Positions 63,899 through 64,000 of a stretch of 64,000 nucleotides of DNA are shown here, in pieces. The position numbers and the translations under genes were made by a program. Source of the DNA: Candidatus Cloacimonadota bacterium (lineage in GTDB: Bacteria > Cloacimonadota > Cloacimonadia > Cloacimonadales > Cloacimonadaceae). Positions within the stretch are counted from its first letter, which is position 1. Each line of letters starts with the position of its first letter. The stretch lies in contig JAKOXG010000011.1 of the NCBI GenBank assembly GCA_029781115.1, forward strand, positions 210,203-274,202. Reading direction: 5' to 3'. Under the pieces are notes generated by a model. It did no database searches, was not told the DNA's origin, and worked only from the letters and a program-made list of their open reading frames with translations.

Positions 63899-64000
63899 AT
63901 GAAAAGAAGATTTTTACAAACCAAGACCGGGTGCCGGCTCACGGCTCCGATGATATATTTAACCGCGTTTGGCACTATTTTTATGACACATGGGAGATAG
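63899..64000 (+). CDS. Short ORF at the window edge behind a shared promoter block
   Basis: 33 codons plus stop, ending exactly at the last base: MKRRFLQTKTGCRLTAPM then a hydrophobic stretch. AAGGG lies close upstream. It does not resemble the sigma-like proteins that follow the same promoter block elsewhere, so it may be a leader peptide, a small membrane peptide or a chance frame. Confidence 0.3.
   Translation: MKRRFLQTKTGCRLTAPMIYLTAFGTIFMTHGR

Overview
This window reads as a chromosomal segment of a Gram-negative, FCB-type bacterium, most likely a member of the candidate phylum Cloacimonadota or a close relative. The evidence is kdsB (Kdo, hence lipopolysaccharide), a lipobox lipoprotein, two large secreted proteins ending in FlgD-like C-terminal domains of the kind used by type IX-like secretion, and coding sequence near 50% GC. 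No rRNA or tRNA was recognised and the phylum call is an inference.

Region 1 (1-12.7 kb) is core: partial secA, a small membrane protein, the tldD/tldE pair, a zinc-ribbon protein, and a tightly overlapping minus-strand operon queD-engB-mnmG-lipoprotein-kdsB-5'-nucleotidase. Region 2 (12.7-25 kb) starts with 1.2 kb of repeat mosaic and holds two modules, each a sigma-factor-like gene followed by a secreted protein: a full-length regulator before a 2010-aa multidomain protein, and a truncated regulator copy before a 787-aa beta-helix protein. The same promoter block appears a third time at the right edge of the window. Region 3 (25-46 kb) is core again: SLC13 transporter, clpB with a CIRCE-like operator, ettA, a peptidase-dapB-dapF-rodZ-like-HIT operon, an iron alcohol dehydrogenase, priA, a DUF1292 protein, hutI, and a pseudokinase fused to a formylglycine-generating-enzyme-like domain.

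Region 4 (46-63.4 kb) is accessory and partly AT-rich. It has a RhuM-like/Doc toxin-antitoxin pair, two tandem paralogues of unknown function, a Sel1-repeat protein, a KAP-type P-loop NTPase, a PLD-SNF2 helicase next to an Eco57I-like methyltransferase (a plausible ATP-dependent restriction-modification or DISARM-like pair), a two-TM protein, a TIR-like protein and a putative PD-(D/E)XK nuclease. Two of these last genes share a duplicated 55-nt leader that contains a hairpin and a promoter-like motif. This stretch is the best candidate for an undescribed defence system.

Almost every long intergenic gap is filled by one shared mosaic: heptamer arrays (GGNNTTA / TAANNCC), short 'TTCGTG' strings, GC-rich hairpin modules and polypyrimidine tracts. 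The mosaic touches stop codons and ribosome-binding sites, forms the C-termini of two proteins and has entered one gene in frame. A recurrent promoter-like motif, TTGACA, 16-18 nt, then a box ending in TG, lies upstream of more than a dozen transcription units.
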